DNA of 64,000 bases from SABI01 sp028532915 (lineage in GTDB: Bacteria > Spirochaetota > Spirochaetia > Sphaerochaetales > Sphaerochaetaceae). Both the position numbers and the translations under genes were made by a program. This document shows, piece after piece, positions 41,699 to 50,723 of the stretch (position 1 is the stretch's first letter; every line of letters begins with the position of its first letter). Below the pieces are notes generated by a model. The model did not search any database. It saw only the letters and a list, made by a program, of their open reading frames with translations, and was not told the origin of the DNA. The stretch lies in NCBI GenBank assembly GCA_963677225.1, contig OY781923.1:1240001-1304000 (forward strand), given 5' to 3'.

Positions 41699-42895
41699 TT
41701 ATCGATGATCCTCATCCCACAGTGTTATATAAGCATTGATGATCTCGGAACATGAGTTTCGATCGAAATCAACGACTTCGATCTCCCTTTCAGCATTCTT
41801 AACCGAAGCCGAAGCATGGGCTGTATTAGCCATGATATTGCTGCCGAATTCTCTACGGACAGTTCCCCCGGGAGCTTTTGTCGGATCTGTCGGTCCGAGA
41901 ACGTCCCTGATCTTGCTGACAGCTGATTCTCCTTCATATACCATCATCATACATTTCACACTTCCGCTCTGGTCGAGCTGTTCGACCGGACACTCACCTG
42001 ATTTGGTTCCGCTCATGAATTCCACAATCTGTTCGAACTGATCTTCGGCGTACTCTTTTCCGACGCTTTCTATGATTTTCCTTTCCGCCTTTTCACTCAG
42101 ATGCATGGAGAATTTAGATTCCAGTAACTGTCGCGCCTGCTTCCCGATAGGCTCTGCGAGCCGCTGCTGAAGGGCTTTTTTTACCGGTTTGTAGAACTCG
42201 AGAGCTTGAGATACGCTCATGCGGTGTACTTTGACACCTACTATCCTCATTCCTGTTCTGCTGAACATATCGATGATCGCACCGGGACGGGAAGAGGCGA
42301 AATTCCAGTTGTCGGGCTTGAGAATGACTAAGGAACGTTCAATGTTTTCCGATTCAGGATAAGTCACATTATGTACGATGTTCGGTTGGGACGGCAGCCA
42401 TCTTGCCAGAAGACGCAGTGCTCTGTTTGCATATTCAGGTTTTCGGGGAGTCAGAACGGCCGGTTCGAAATAAGTCACCTCGCCGGTCTGGTCATCTTTT
42501 ATCAGGTCGGCGTAGGTGTCCCGGATCGTTTCTCCGGTGAGAGATTCCACACCTCTGTTTTCAGCATACAGCGCACCGCAGATGTCGCTGAGTTTTCTGC
42601 ATGCGTTCGTTCCTCTGAAAAGAAGGAGCAGAGTCCTGTGAGCTCTCTTACCTGTAGGTGCGATATTGTTCAGAACATAATTCTGAAGAAGTTTTGAAGC
42701 CTCCGAAAGAGCTCCTTTTCCCTGCAGGGACAGAATATGGGCATATTCTTGTGCAAATTCGTTGTCCGGAGCAATCAGCTGAGCTCCTACAAGTTCAAGA
42801 TCCACCTGAGTCAGCAACCTGGAGAGGACACCTCCGATTCGGCCTTTTGCAACGGTATAGGGGCTCACAAGCACATACGAAAGTTCATAATCCAT
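41699..42895 (-). CDS. Double-domain nucleoside diphosphate kinase-like protein (paralogue 2)
   Basis: 398 residues with the same design as the protein at 25144: degenerate N-terminal NDK half (YVLVSPYTVAKGRIGGVLSRLL, LFRGTNACRKLSDICGALY) and a C-terminal NDK half (SLVILKPDNW, EGESAVSKIRDVLGPTDP, GGTVRREFG). The catalytic segment reads NTAHASAS, with His360 kept but the Asp of the usual H-x-S-D-S replaced by Ala. Catalysis may therefore be weak or lost. GAGGAG precedes the ATG, and the promoter at 42925-42953 mirrors that of paralogue 1. Confidence 0.8.
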   Translation of the reverse strand: MDYELSYVLVSPYTVAKGRIGGVLSRLLTQVDLELVGAQLIAPDNEFAQEYAHILSLQGKGALSEASKLLQNYVLNNIAPTGKRAHRTLLLLFRGTNACRKLSDICGALYAENRGVESLTGETIRDTYADLIKDDQTGEVTYFEPAVLTPRKPEYANRALRLLARWLPSQPNIVHNVTYPESENIERSLVILKPDNWNFASSRPGAIIDMFSRTGMRIVGVKVHRMSVSQALEFYKPVKKALQQRLAEPIGKQARQLLESKFSMHLSEKAERKIIESVGKEYAEDQFEQIVEFMSGTKSGECPVEQLDQSGSVKCMMMVYEGESAVSKIRDVLGPTDPTKAPGGTVRREFGSNIMANTAHASASVKNAEREIEVVDFDRNSCSEIINAYITLWDEDHR

Positions 42896-42924
42896 AATTG
42901 ACTCTCCTCACAACAGTTTTCTCT

Positions 42925-42953
42925 ATAGTAATGGAAGACCCCTGTTTTGTCCA
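42925..42953 (-). promoter_or_regulatory. Promoter of NDK-like paralogue 2
   Basis: On the minus strand TGGACA (42953-42948), 17-base spacer, TACTAT (42930-42925). Same -35 and spacing as the promoter at 25076. Confidence 0.65.
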
Positions 42954-42965
42954 CGATGATAAGTA

Positions 42966-43883
42966 TCAGGCCGGAGCGATAAACAGCAGAACCGTTCCAA
43001 AAACCGCAACGAATGTTCCGATAATAGCAAAGGGACTCACATATTTTTTCAGTATGTACTTGTCGATCGGAAGGAGGATCACAGGGCTCATCTGAGATAA
43101 TGTGGTCACAATCCCGACCGGAGCCATCTGCATAGCCTGAAGATAAAGGATGATACCGAGGATCGGGCCTACAAGAGCAGCCAGGAAAATGAGGAACAGG
43201 CTTCTTCTGCCTTCTTTCGATGTGAATTTCCTGAAATCCGAAATGAACGATCTTCTCGCCGTTGAATAGATGATCAGCGCGGCCAGGCCGAAGCCGAGCC
43301 TGATCACGTTGGCTGAGATCGAATGGACCTGATCGTCCATCCCCTCATTCGCCAGTACCATTGCCAGAGCCTGCGTGCTTGCTCCGAGAAAGGCGAGTAT
43401 CACGCCGGCAGGAATCAGTCTGCCGATTTTCTCCTGTGCTGAACGTTTATCACTGAGTACTACCCATGCTACGCCGATCAATGTAACCGCTATCCCTATT
43501 CCCTGCTGCAAAGAGATAACCTCCTCCTTATCCGCAATCCATGCGAATAAGGTCGAAAACAGGGGAGAGGTCGTCATGACGACACTGGTCTGCCGTGCTC
43601 CGATCTTGACAAGTGAACTGAAAATAAACAGGTCGGCGATACAGAATCCGAGAACACCGGACAATGCGATGAGCAGGAATTGTTCCATATTCATACCGAT
43701 GGGGAAAAGTGTTCCGAGAAAGAGAAGGTGCAGCACAAGCATGAGCGGAAATGCAATCCATAACCGGATATGGGCCGTGGTGGAAGAACTTACGATCTTC
43801 CCGACATGAGAATAGATCAGCGAGTTCTGAGCAAAACAGAAAGCAGTTATTAAAGCGAGAGATTGACCGATAAGTAATTCCAT
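42966..43883 (-). CDS. EamA-type drug/metabolite transporter
   Basis: 305 residues with ten membrane helices in two EamA repeats; first repeat ITAFCFAQNSLIYSHVGK and GVLGFCIADLFIFSSLVKIGARQTSVVMTTSPLF-like segment, second MAPVGIVTTLSQMSPVILLPID. The ATG at 43883 is preferred; an in-frame GTG at 43922 would add 13 residues without a better ribosome site. Neither start has a good Shine-Dalgarno. Substrate unknown. It lies 70 bases upstream of NDK-like paralogue 2. Confidence 0.83.
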   Translation of the reverse strand: MELLIGQSLALITAFCFAQNSLIYSHVGKIVSSSTTAHIRLWIAFPLMLVLHLLFLGTLFPIGMNMEQFLLIALSGVLGFCIADLFIFSSLVKIGARQTSVVMTTSPLFSTLFAWIADKEEVISLQQGIGIAVTLIGVAWVVLSDKRSAQEKIGRLIPAGVILAFLGASTQALAMVLANEGMDDQVHSISANVIRLGFGLAALIIYSTARRSFISDFRKFTSKEGRRSLFLIFLAALVGPILGIILYLQAMQMAPVGIVTTLSQMSPVILLPIDKYILKKYVSPFAIIGTFVAVFGTVLLFIAPA

Positions 43884-43935
43884 ACCCAAGACTATTGCAG
43901 AAATAATAGAGGTGGTAAACACTAATTATGCTGAA

Positions 43936-45126
43936 TCATCTGAATTTTTCATTTATTATTTCCAGAGCGTTGAGAATCGTCATGATCGAACTTTGACCCA
44001 AGGATGACCGATCCAGGCAGGAACATTGAAGAATCTGTTCTCTGACGGGAAGCTTTGAAATGTTTTTGAGAAAAAGGTCATCTTCAGAATTCGCAGACTG
44101 CTGCGGGTGAAAATTGAGTGCATAGAAGAACACTTCTCCTATCTTGTACCAGCACAGTCCTATCGAATGAGCAGCGATTACTGCACCCATGATCCTTTCC
44201 GTGTAGTGTAGCTTTCTTCGAAGGTCCTTGCCTACCCGGTAAACAGTGTCTTTCAGAGAAGGATTTGTGAACCTGAGAAGCAGATCATCGATATAATTCG
44301 TAAGATCCTTTTCGGTGAAGATGTCAGGATATTTTGAAAGCAGTATTCTCATCGATTGAAGCATAAGAGCTTTCACTTTGTTGAATACCCGGGCGTCAAG
44401 CAGAACCTGGTCGATATAATGGCTTTCAGGGCGAAAATAGTGTCCTATATAGGCTGTTGCGGCGAGACCCAGGTCTTGAATGAACAATTTTCTTTCGATA
44501 TATGGTGTTATAGGAGAGACTGCATGTATATTGCGGCTTTTAGGGACCGGATTCAGAAAGCCGTTCCTATCGACATACAATTCATTCTCGGGTTCGCAGC
44601 GGAGATGAAGATATGAGAGGGGAGCTTGGAGAGGTACCATCTTTCCTATGCTTGTTTCCACCAGACCGAGATATGAATCGACAGGAAAACTCTTTGGAAG
44701 CTGTGTTTTGAGTAATGAACGGAGTAACACCGCCCCGTCGATGATATTTTCGGCGATAATGATATCTATCGGGTCTTCCGGACGGGAGAGCCATCGTTTC
44801 ATGACAGCGTGTGAAAGAGAGGGGATGATAGTTTCGAAAGCTTTTTTTCCTACCGAAATACCCATATATTCTGCCGAGGTGACGACCTCGTCGATCCGGG
44901 ATTGAAAAGTGGTTTCGATAGCGCTCACATGTCTGACAACGCAGGTCTTATTCTTCGTTCTTCCTACAGATTCTATAGTGTAGGAACCCGATTCATTGAG
45001 CTGCCTGACCAGATCACTCCTTGTGTCGATACAGACAAGATTGTACCCTGCCTGACCGAAGATCCGGCAGAGGAGGGTTCTTCCGATATTTCCGGCTCCC
45101 CATTGAACGAACACCTTCTTATTCAT
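43936..45126 (-). CDS. Mannitol-1-phosphate 5-dehydrogenase-like protein
   Basis: 396-residue NAD-dependent polyol-phosphate dehydrogenase of the long-chain mannitol dehydrogenase family. The Rossmann motif QWGAGNIGRTLL opens the chain; AENIIDGA, GLVETSIGKMVP and LRFTNPSLKDTVYRVGKDLRRKL follow, the last matching MtlD. It may act on mannitol 1-phosphate or a related hexitol or pentitol phosphate; no PTS gene accompanies it here. The ATG at 45126 with AGGAT upstream is favoured over an in-frame ATG at 45156. A 317-base gap precedes it. Confidence 0.75.
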   Translation of the reverse strand: MNKKVFVQWGAGNIGRTLLCRIFGQAGYNLVCIDTRSDLVRQLNESGSYTIESVGRTKNKTCVVRHVSAIETTFQSRIDEVVTSAEYMGISVGKKAFETIIPSLSHAVMKRWLSRPEDPIDIIIAENIIDGAVLLRSLLKTQLPKSFPVDSYLGLVETSIGKMVPLQAPLSYLHLRCEPENELYVDRNGFLNPVPKSRNIHAVSPITPYIERKLFIQDLGLAATAYIGHYFRPESHYIDQVLLDARVFNKVKALMLQSMRILLSKYPDIFTEKDLTNYIDDLLLRFTNPSLKDTVYRVGKDLRRKLHYTERIMGAVIAAHSIGLCWYKIGEVFFYALNFHPQQSANSEDDLFLKNISKLPVREQILQCSCLDRSSLGQSSIMTILNALEIINEKFR

Positions 45127-45443
45127 GATATCCTGCCGGGATTGTCGAGTCGACATACGATCTGCTTTGGAGCACGAAAACGTCTCGTTTTACTGAAATG
45201 CGGTCTTTGACTTGAAAGAAAGCAGCTTTAAGATCACGCACAAAAAAAAATGTAGATAAGAAGATATATGGCGGACAATCTGCACCTGCAATCAGGGACC
45301 TTCACAGTGTGTGCTCCTTATCTCTCATTATAGTATAAACATAGATAAACACAAGGACGTTTTTCCCGGATCAGTTCACCGACGGACGCTTTTCTTTCAG
45401 ATGATAAGCATCTGTGGTAATATGATCACAAGAAGGGCTATCG
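45127..45443. other. Intergenic region between divergent genes
   Basis: 317 bases without a convincing gene. On the minus strand TTGTGT (45354-45349), 16-base spacer, TATAAT (45332-45327) would give the mtlD-like gene a leader of about 195 bases that includes a run of nine T residues (45242-45250). On the plus strand an inverted repeat CAGATG/CATCTG (45398-45414) lies just before a TATGAT at 45421-45426 that may drive the gene at 45444. A 23-codon minus-strand frame from GTG 45305 is noted but not claimed. Confidence 0.5.
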
Positions 45444-45923
45444 ATGAGTGATAAAAGACTTTCAAAAATGCAGTATGTTCTCATATTCTTGAGCATGTTC
45501 CTCTATGCGGCGATGCTTACCGACGGCTTCGGATTTCTTGATGTCGACAACGATGCTATCGTCGATCTTCTGTTTATTTCCACTGTAAACGGTGTCGAGC
45601 GATGTTACCTGAATCTGCTTTCTCGGCAGTTGAGACCGTATGCGATCTTCCTCATGATTGATGCTCTGTTCATCATCCTGTTCTATCCGCTTCTTATATC
45701 TATATCAAAAAGAAAGATACTGCCGGTTTCGGCGTTCATTCTGGCGGGTATCGGAGACCTGCTGGAGAACAGCTTTACCGCCGGGGTCATGATATCAGGT
45801 ACCTATCAGGTCGAGCATCTGTATATTCCGGTTCTGGCTACAAATATCAAATTCTGCTTTCTGCTGACCGGTACCATTCTTCTCCTTTTCGGGAACGCAG
45901 GGAGGTTGAGAAAAAGACGATAA
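45444..45923 (+). CDS. Uncharacterised four-helix membrane protein
   Basis: 159 residues with four hydrophobic stretches (about 11-24, 65-87, 96-117 and 128-150) joined by short polar loops; the loop after helix 1 is acidic (FLDVDNDAIVD). It ends LRKRR. No family recognised. AAGGG lies seven bases before the ATG and TATGAT at 45421-45426 may be its -10. Its final codons contain the -35 box of the HAD gene promoter that follows. Confidence 0.6.
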   Translation: MSDKRLSKMQYVLIFLSMFLYAAMLTDGFGFLDVDNDAIVDLLFISTVNGVERCYLNLLSRQLRPYAIFLMIDALFIILFYPLLISISKRKILPVSAFILAGIGDLLENSFTAGVMISGTYQVEHLYIPVLATNIKFCFLLTGTILLLFGNAGRLRKRR

Positions 45924-45934
45924 TACTCTATTCT
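45906..45934 (+). promoter_or_regulatory. Promoter of the HAD gene, predicted leaderless
   Basis: TTGAGA (45906-45911) lies inside the last codons of the upstream gene; 17-base spacer; TATTCT (45929-45934); then seven pyrimidine-rich bases to ATG 45942. Confidence 0.5.
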
Positions 45935-45941
45935 CCTTTCT

Positions 45942-46589
45942 ATGCATGATATTATTGTTTTTGATATGGATGGTACTCTTATCGATACCTCCGAAGGGAT
46001 CTTTGCAACTGCGAATCATACGATGAAGGAATTGGGATATGATGAACTCCCTGAAGCCCAGCTGAGAAAGTTCGTCGGTCCTCCTCTTCCTTCCTGTTTC
46101 CGTCTTGCCTGCGGTCTTGACGAGGATGAGATCGTTAGTGCCTGTGATATCTATCGTGATAAATACGCTAAAGGAAATATGTTTCTCGGTCAGATATACC
46201 CGGGGATCGAATCATTGCTCGAGACGCTTTCTTCACGTAATCTAACTCTTGCCGTTGCGACATTGAAACTGGAAGAAATGGCAATAGAGATTCTGAAAGA
46301 AAAAGGTCTTTACAAATATTTTTCGATCATCAAAGGAGCCGACAGGCAGGGGCTTCTCACCAAAGCTGATATCATAGAACGTGCCCTGCTGGCGCTCAAA
46401 GCAGAAGACTATTCAAAAGTTCTCATGGTAGGGGATACCCCTCACGATCTGGATGGAGCGCTTTCGCTGAATATTGACTTCATCGGAGTCGATTGGGGCT
46501 TCGGGTTTCATAAGGGACACTCTCTGGAAGAACGCGAACATATCATCGGTACCATCGAATACGCTGATGAGCTTCTAACATATCTGTAA
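45942..46589 (+). CDS. HAD-superfamily hydrolase (phosphoglycolate phosphatase-like)
   Basis: 215 residues with the HAD motifs FDMDGTLIDT (Asp8 nucleophile, Asp10), the helical cap beginning near ANHTMKELG, ATLKLEEMA (motif II, Thr), a Lys in KGADRQ, and VGDTPHDLDGA (motif IV). It resembles Gph/PpaX phosphatases; substrate unknown. No Shine-Dalgarno is visible; the promoter places transcription start at the ATG. It is convergent with the SDR gene at 46593, separated by three bases. Confidence 0.87.
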   Translation: MHDIIVFDMDGTLIDTSEGIFATANHTMKELGYDELPEAQLRKFVGPPLPSCFRLACGLDEDEIVSACDIYRDKYAKGNMFLGQIYPGIESLLETLSSRNLTLAVATLKLEEMAIEILKEKGLYKYFSIIKGADRQGLLTKADIIERALLALKAEDYSKVLMVGDTPHDLDGALSLNIDFIGVDWGFGFHKGHSLEEREHIIGTIEYADELLTYL

Positions 46590-46592
46590 ACC

Positions 46593-47381
46593 CTACCAGG
46601 TGCAGTATCCTCCGTCGATGAGAAGATCGGCCCCCGTCACGTAATCTGCTGCTGAACTTGCAAGGTAGACGACAGCTCCCTGCAGATCGCTGGTCATTGC
46701 CATTCTGTTCATTGGAATCTTATCGAGCCACTGAGGGAGCATGCTTTTCCCTTCAGGTGTCTGAAGCAGATTGTCCACAAGCGCGGTCTTCGTGTAACCG
46801 GGGGAGATCGAGTTCACTGTGATGCCCAAAGGGGCCCACTCTGCTGCCAGTGAACGGGTCAGATGCAGCACTCCGGCCTTGGAAGCGTTGTAGGCGCATT
46901 GGTTTTGAGGAGTGTTCGAAATATGGGCCGACATCGATGCTGTATTGATGATCTTCCCGTATCTGTTCATTTTCATGACTCTCGCTTCGGCTCGTGCACA
47001 TAGAAATACTGCATCAAGATTGAGGGACAGGGTTTTCCTCCACGTCTTGTACGGCATTGTCAGTGCATCACTCCAGACACCCATTCCCGCATTATTTACG
47101 GCAATTGTCAGCGTTCCCCAGGTATCTATGATGGTCTGGATCATATTCTCGATATCATGTTCGTCGGTGACATCGGTCCTGATCGCCATCGCATCGACTT
47201 TCTTTGTTGTCAGTTCCTTCACCGTCTGCTCTGCAGCTTCCAGATTGATGTCGATGACGGCTACCTTCGCTCCCGCTTCGCCGAGGGCATGGCAGTATGC
47301 TTTTCCGATACCGTTTCCGCCTCCGGTGACGAGTGCTGTTTTGTTGGCTAATGAAAACCGCTCTAAAATTGAATTACTCAT
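46593..47381 (-). CDS. SDR-family polyol/sugar dehydrogenase
   Basis: 262-residue short-chain dehydrogenase: cofactor motif VTGGGNGIG (19-26), NNAGMG, catalytic Ser in NTASMS, YNASK (Tyr, Lys) and the late SPGYTKTALV. The C-terminal DLLIDGGYCTW is typical of the family. It ends the polyol operon. Relatives reduce ketoses such as sorbose or oxidise arabitol; the exact substrate is not readable. GGAGATGCAGG precedes the ATG. Confidence 0.87.
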   Translation of the reverse strand: MSNSILERFSLANKTALVTGGGNGIGKAYCHALGEAGAKVAVIDINLEAAEQTVKELTTKKVDAMAIRTDVTDEHDIENMIQTIIDTWGTLTIAVNNAGMGVWSDALTMPYKTWRKTLSLNLDAVFLCARAEARVMKMNRYGKIINTASMSAHISNTPQNQCAYNASKAGVLHLTRSLAAEWAPLGITVNSISPGYTKTALVDNLLQTPEGKSMLPQWLDKIPMNRMAMTSDLQGAVVYLASSAADYVTGADLLIDGGYCTW

Positions 47382-47394
47382 CCTGCATCTCCTT

Positions 47395-48183
47395 CTATAT
47401 TCCGCCTGAAAGTTTTATGTTGATCCCGGTGCTGTATGAAGAATCCTCGCTCATGAGAAAGGCTACAGCTCCAGGTATCTCATCGATCGCTCCATATCTT
47501 CTCATCGGAACCTCGCCGATCATCTGCTGTGCCACCTTCTCTCTGTCTCCGTCGTAATACTGGGTATTGGCTGCTGCCTGCAGATCTACCTGACGATCCC
47601 ACATGAATCCCGGACCCATATAGCCGGGACTGATTGCATTGACACGGATGTTATGGGGAGCAAGGTCCTTTGCAGCTGTCTGAGTGAGACCGATGACACC
47701 GAATTTCGAAGCTCCGTAAGCCGCCATATTTACCGGGCCACCGACTCCCGCCATGCTCGCAGTATTCACGATGACCCCGTGATGCTGTGCCACCATCACT
47801 TCAGACACACAGCGCAGAACATTGAAGGCTCCTATCAGATTGATAGAGATGACTTTTGCAAAATCATCGGGGCTATAGGTGTGAATAGGGGAGAACTCTC
47901 CCTGAATTCCTGCATTGTTGAACAGCATATCGATGGAGTGAAAGTCTTCGGTGACAGCTTCAATGCAGCCATTGACCTGACGAAAATCACTTACATCACA
48001 ATGGTATGAACGGACGGTAACATGTAATTCCGATATCCTTCTTTGAGCTTCTTTCATATCCTTCACATCGATCAGAGCTATATCGGAGCCCTCTTCGGCA
48101 AGTCTCAATGCGGTGGCAAGGCCTATTTCTCCCGCCCCCCCCGTGACGATGCATAATTTACCCGTGAATCTTTTATCTTTCAT
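47395..48183 (-). CDS. Xylitol dehydrogenase-like SDR
   Basis: 262-residue SDR that closely resembles, from memory, the NAD-dependent xylitol dehydrogenase of Gluconobacter oxydans in length and in the segments GEIGLATALRLAEEG, NNAGIQGEF, MAAYGASKFG, APHNIRVNAISPGYMGPG, QMIGEVPMRRYG. It should oxidise xylitol (or a similar pentitol) to D-xylulose. The ATG at 48183 has AAAGGAG in front; a longer in-frame start would overlap the preceding gene. It lies four bases after the zinc dehydrogenase. Confidence 0.82.
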   Translation of the reverse strand: MKDKRFTGKLCIVTGGAGEIGLATALRLAEEGSDIALIDVKDMKEAQRRISELHVTVRSYHCDVSDFRQVNGCIEAVTEDFHSIDMLFNNAGIQGEFSPIHTYSPDDFAKVISINLIGAFNVLRCVSEVMVAQHHGVIVNTASMAGVGGPVNMAAYGASKFGVIGLTQTAAKDLAPHNIRVNAISPGYMGPGFMWDRQVDLQAAANTQYYDGDREKVAQQMIGEVPMRRYGAIDEIPGAVAFLMSEDSSYSTGINIKLSGGI

Positions 48184-48187
48184 GATT

Positions 48188-49198
48188 TCACTCCTTTGTG
48201 TCTTCAAAGGTTATAAGGACTTTCAGTACTCCCTCTTCGCTTCTTTCTATCGTTTCGATGCCCTGAGTAAACTGTTCGAGAGGGAGCCTGTGCGAGATGA
48301 GATCCGTCACATCGATTCTTTTTGACTGAAGAGACCGGATGGCCTGAATCGAGTTTCGGACACTCGTGTAACTGCTCACTATATGAAGGCCTTTCTCGAA
48401 GAAGGTGAAAGCCGGTATGGTCACCTTCGCTTCTCGTGAAGGAACCGCGAACCACAGGAGGGTCCCCCCTTTTCTTACAAGGTCGATCGATTTTTCCATG
48501 AGGAAGGGAACTCCGGTCGCATCGATTACCATATCAAACTGTTCATTCGATAGATTTGTAAGATCCGTTTCCGTAGCGCTTGCTCCGCTTTTCTTCGCCA
48601 GTTCGAGTCTGCTCCTGTTCTTATCGAGCTGGGTCACTTCGGCCGCCCCCTGAGCAAGAACCGTCTTGAGCAGGAGAATTCCTATCGGCCCGGCTCCCAT
48701 GATGAGGATATTGTCTCCGAGTCTTACCCGCGCCTTCTGGACCCCATGGAGGACACATGATAAAGGTTCCATGAAAGCTCCCTGGAAGAAATCAAGAGAC
48801 CCGATAGAGAATGCAGCATTCTCGGGAACGACGGCATACTCTGCCATTCCGCCGGATCTGGTTACCCCGATACCTTCCCAATTTCTGCAGAAATTCTGCC
48901 GGTTGCTGAAACACGAATCGCAATTGGAGCAGCTGATGTTCGGCTCGACAGCGACGCGGTCTCCTTTTTTGAATCTTGTGACATCTTCCCCGACTGCATC
49001 GACGACTCCGCTGAACTCATGACCGGGAATGATCGGATACGATCCCAGATACTCACCCCGGTAAATGTGGATATCAGTACCACATATTCCCGAGGCGGCT
49101 ACCTTGATTCGTATCTCATCAGCTCTGCATTGCGGTATCGGTACGTTCTTCACGACCGCTACATTCGGTTTTTCCACAATTAATGCCTTCATATTCAT
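48188..49198 (-). CDS. Zinc-dependent polyol dehydrogenase (sorbitol/arabitol DH family)
   Basis: 336-residue MDR enzyme. Catalytic zinc residues in SGICGTDIHIY and IIPGHEFSG; structural zinc lobe with four Cys in SCSNCDSCFSNRQNFC; Rossmann loop IMGAGPIGILLL. It resembles D-arabitol-phosphate and sorbitol dehydrogenases. Together with the SDR downstream it would convert pentitols or hexitols to ketoses for the kinase upstream. ATG 49198 has GGAGG nine bases before it; an in-frame start at 49321 would lie within the kinase gene. Confidence 0.85.
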   Translation of the reverse strand: MNMKALIVEKPNVAVVKNVPIPQCRADEIRIKVAASGICGTDIHIYRGEYLGSYPIIPGHEFSGVVDAVGEDVTRFKKGDRVAVEPNISCSNCDSCFSNRQNFCRNWEGIGVTRSGGMAEYAVVPENAAFSIGSLDFFQGAFMEPLSCVLHGVQKARVRLGDNILIMGAGPIGILLLKTVLAQGAAEVTQLDKNRSRLELAKKSGASATETDLTNLSNEQFDMVIDATGVPFLMEKSIDLVRKGGTLLWFAVPSREAKVTIPAFTFFEKGLHIVSSYTSVRNSIQAIRSLQSKRIDVTDLISHRLPLEQFTQGIETIERSEEGVLKVLITFEDTKE

Positions 49199-49226
49199 AA
49201 TCTCTTCCTCCATAATGAATGTTCTA

Positions 49227-50723
49227 TCAGGTTTCGAGCTGTGAGAACAAAGGTTCGAGAGCCCGATATGCTTTCTTGTATAATGTAATATTCTTTTGGT
49301 AACGTTCGTGCCGTTGCGCATCCGCAGTGATCACAGAGGGGTTGCTGCGGTCAGCCATGATCGCCTCATCAAGTGACTTGTACTGTCCGACGGCGACCGC
49401 ACCGGCAAGAGATGCCCCGTAGCTTGTCGCATGCTGATAGAACGGGTGGATGGTGATAGCACGGTTGAGAACATCACTTATCATCTGACTCCAGTATCTG
49501 CTCTTCGCTCCGCCTCCGAGAAGGGTGAATGTATCTACCGGAAGATTAAGGTCCTCATAGATTTCCATAACCTCTTCGAGTGCAAAAGCCACACTCTCGT
49601 AATAGGCTCCCATCAAATCGAGTGAATCGGTAGTAAGCGACATGCCGATGAGTGCGGACCGTGCATCCGCGTTCCAATGAGGGGTTCTCTCACCCATGAA
49701 ATAGGGTAGAGCAATCAATGGCCGCCGAGGTTCTCTTCTTTGAAGTTCTTCCTCTATCTGTTCAAATGATCGGTCGCTTATAAACCGCTCTTTGGCCCAG
49801 TCGAGAGCGGATCCTGCACTCTGAACAGTTCCGCATACATTGACATGTTCCCCGTCGAGATCGAAGAAATGCTGCATCCTCATGTGCGGATCATCGACAG
49901 GAGCTCCTTGCAGTAGGGAGATCCATGCACTCGACCCTATACACGCATACCCGCTGTGATCGTCTGTTATCATGGCACCGCGGGTTGAACAGGATGCATC
50001 TCCGCCTCCAGCAGCAACCGGGATGCCTGAAGGAAGATTGAGTATCCTGGCACTCTCTGAGGATAAAGTCCCCTCTATTTCTGTTGAAGTGAGAATAGGA
50101 CCGAAATGACTTTCCTCGAGGCCGAGTTCCTGCAGAAGTGGAATATTCCATCGTTTCTCATGAATATCTAAAGCTCCCGTTAATGAAGCATCCGAGAAAT
50201 CGGTAGATCCGAATATACCGGTAAGTTTTCCCCTGAGGTAGTCTTTCGCATTGATGATATGGCGTGTCTTCCTGTACGATTCACTCTCATTTCGGGCGAT
50301 CCACAGAATCTTGGGCAACGATAGATATTCATCGATCCTGTTGCCGCTTCTACGGTACAGCATATCCTGTCCGAACTGTTCTTTTATCATCGCAGATTCG
50401 CTCTTTGCCCGGGTATCACAGTGGATGATCTGAGGGTAGGTTGCCTTTCCGTTCTCATCGATACACAAAGCTCCGTTCATGTGACCGCACAGCGATATGA
50501 CATGTATTTGACAGGCTGTCGAACCGACAGAATTCAGCAGCTGCGAAGTTCCCTCGACTGCTGCTTTCCAGTAATCCTCGGGATCCTGCTGGGCCCATCC
50601 GTTATTGAAATACCGGGTTTTATAAGGAACCTGAACAGACGAAAGCAGCTCACCTGTGAAATCATAAAGAGCCGTCTTCACGCTTGTCGTTCCTATATCA
50701 TAGACAAGGATCGTGTCTCTCAT
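49227..50723 (-). CDS. xylB: Xylulokinase-like FGGY carbohydrate kinase
   Basis: 498 residues. Phosphorylates D-xylulose to D-xylulose 5-phosphate, by family and context. Motifs: VYDIGTTSVKTALYD, ISLCGHMNGA, IHCDTRAKSE, AGGGDASC (ATP site), YFMGERTPHWNADARSALIGM, and LLGGGAKSRYW. The ATG at 50723 forms ATGA with the permease stop. D-xylulose from arabitol or xylitol is the most likely substrate; another ketose cannot be excluded. Confidence 0.88.
   Translation of the reverse strand: MRDTILVYDIGTTSVKTALYDFTGELLSSVQVPYKTRYFNNGWAQQDPEDYWKAAVEGTSQLLNSVGSTACQIHVISLCGHMNGALCIDENGKATYPQIIHCDTRAKSESAMIKEQFGQDMLYRRSGNRIDEYLSLPKILWIARNESESYRKTRHIINAKDYLRGKLTGIFGSTDFSDASLTGALDIHEKRWNIPLLQELGLEESHFGPILTSTEIEGTLSSESARILNLPSGIPVAAGGGDASCSTRGAMITDDHSGYACIGSSAWISLLQGAPVDDPHMRMQHFFDLDGEHVNVCGTVQSAGSALDWAKERFISDRSFEQIEEELQRREPRRPLIALPYFMGERTPHWNADARSALIGMSLTTDSLDLMGAYYESVAFALEEVMEIYEDLNLPVDTFTLLGGGAKSRYWSQMISDVLNRAITIHPFYQHATSYGASLAGAVAVGQYKSLDEAIMADRSNPSVITADAQRHERYQKNITLYKKAYRALEPLFSQLET

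Noticed and set aside
45228..45305. Possible 23-codon leader peptide before the mtlD-like gene (minus strand)
   Set aside because: It has AAGGAG at eight bases, but no regulatory hairpin or codon pattern, and ends about 100 bases before the gene.
49199..49321. N-terminal extension of the zinc polyol dehydrogenase
   Set aside because: It overlaps the kinase coding region, encodes no family-like sequence, and the ATG at 49198 has its own GGAGG.
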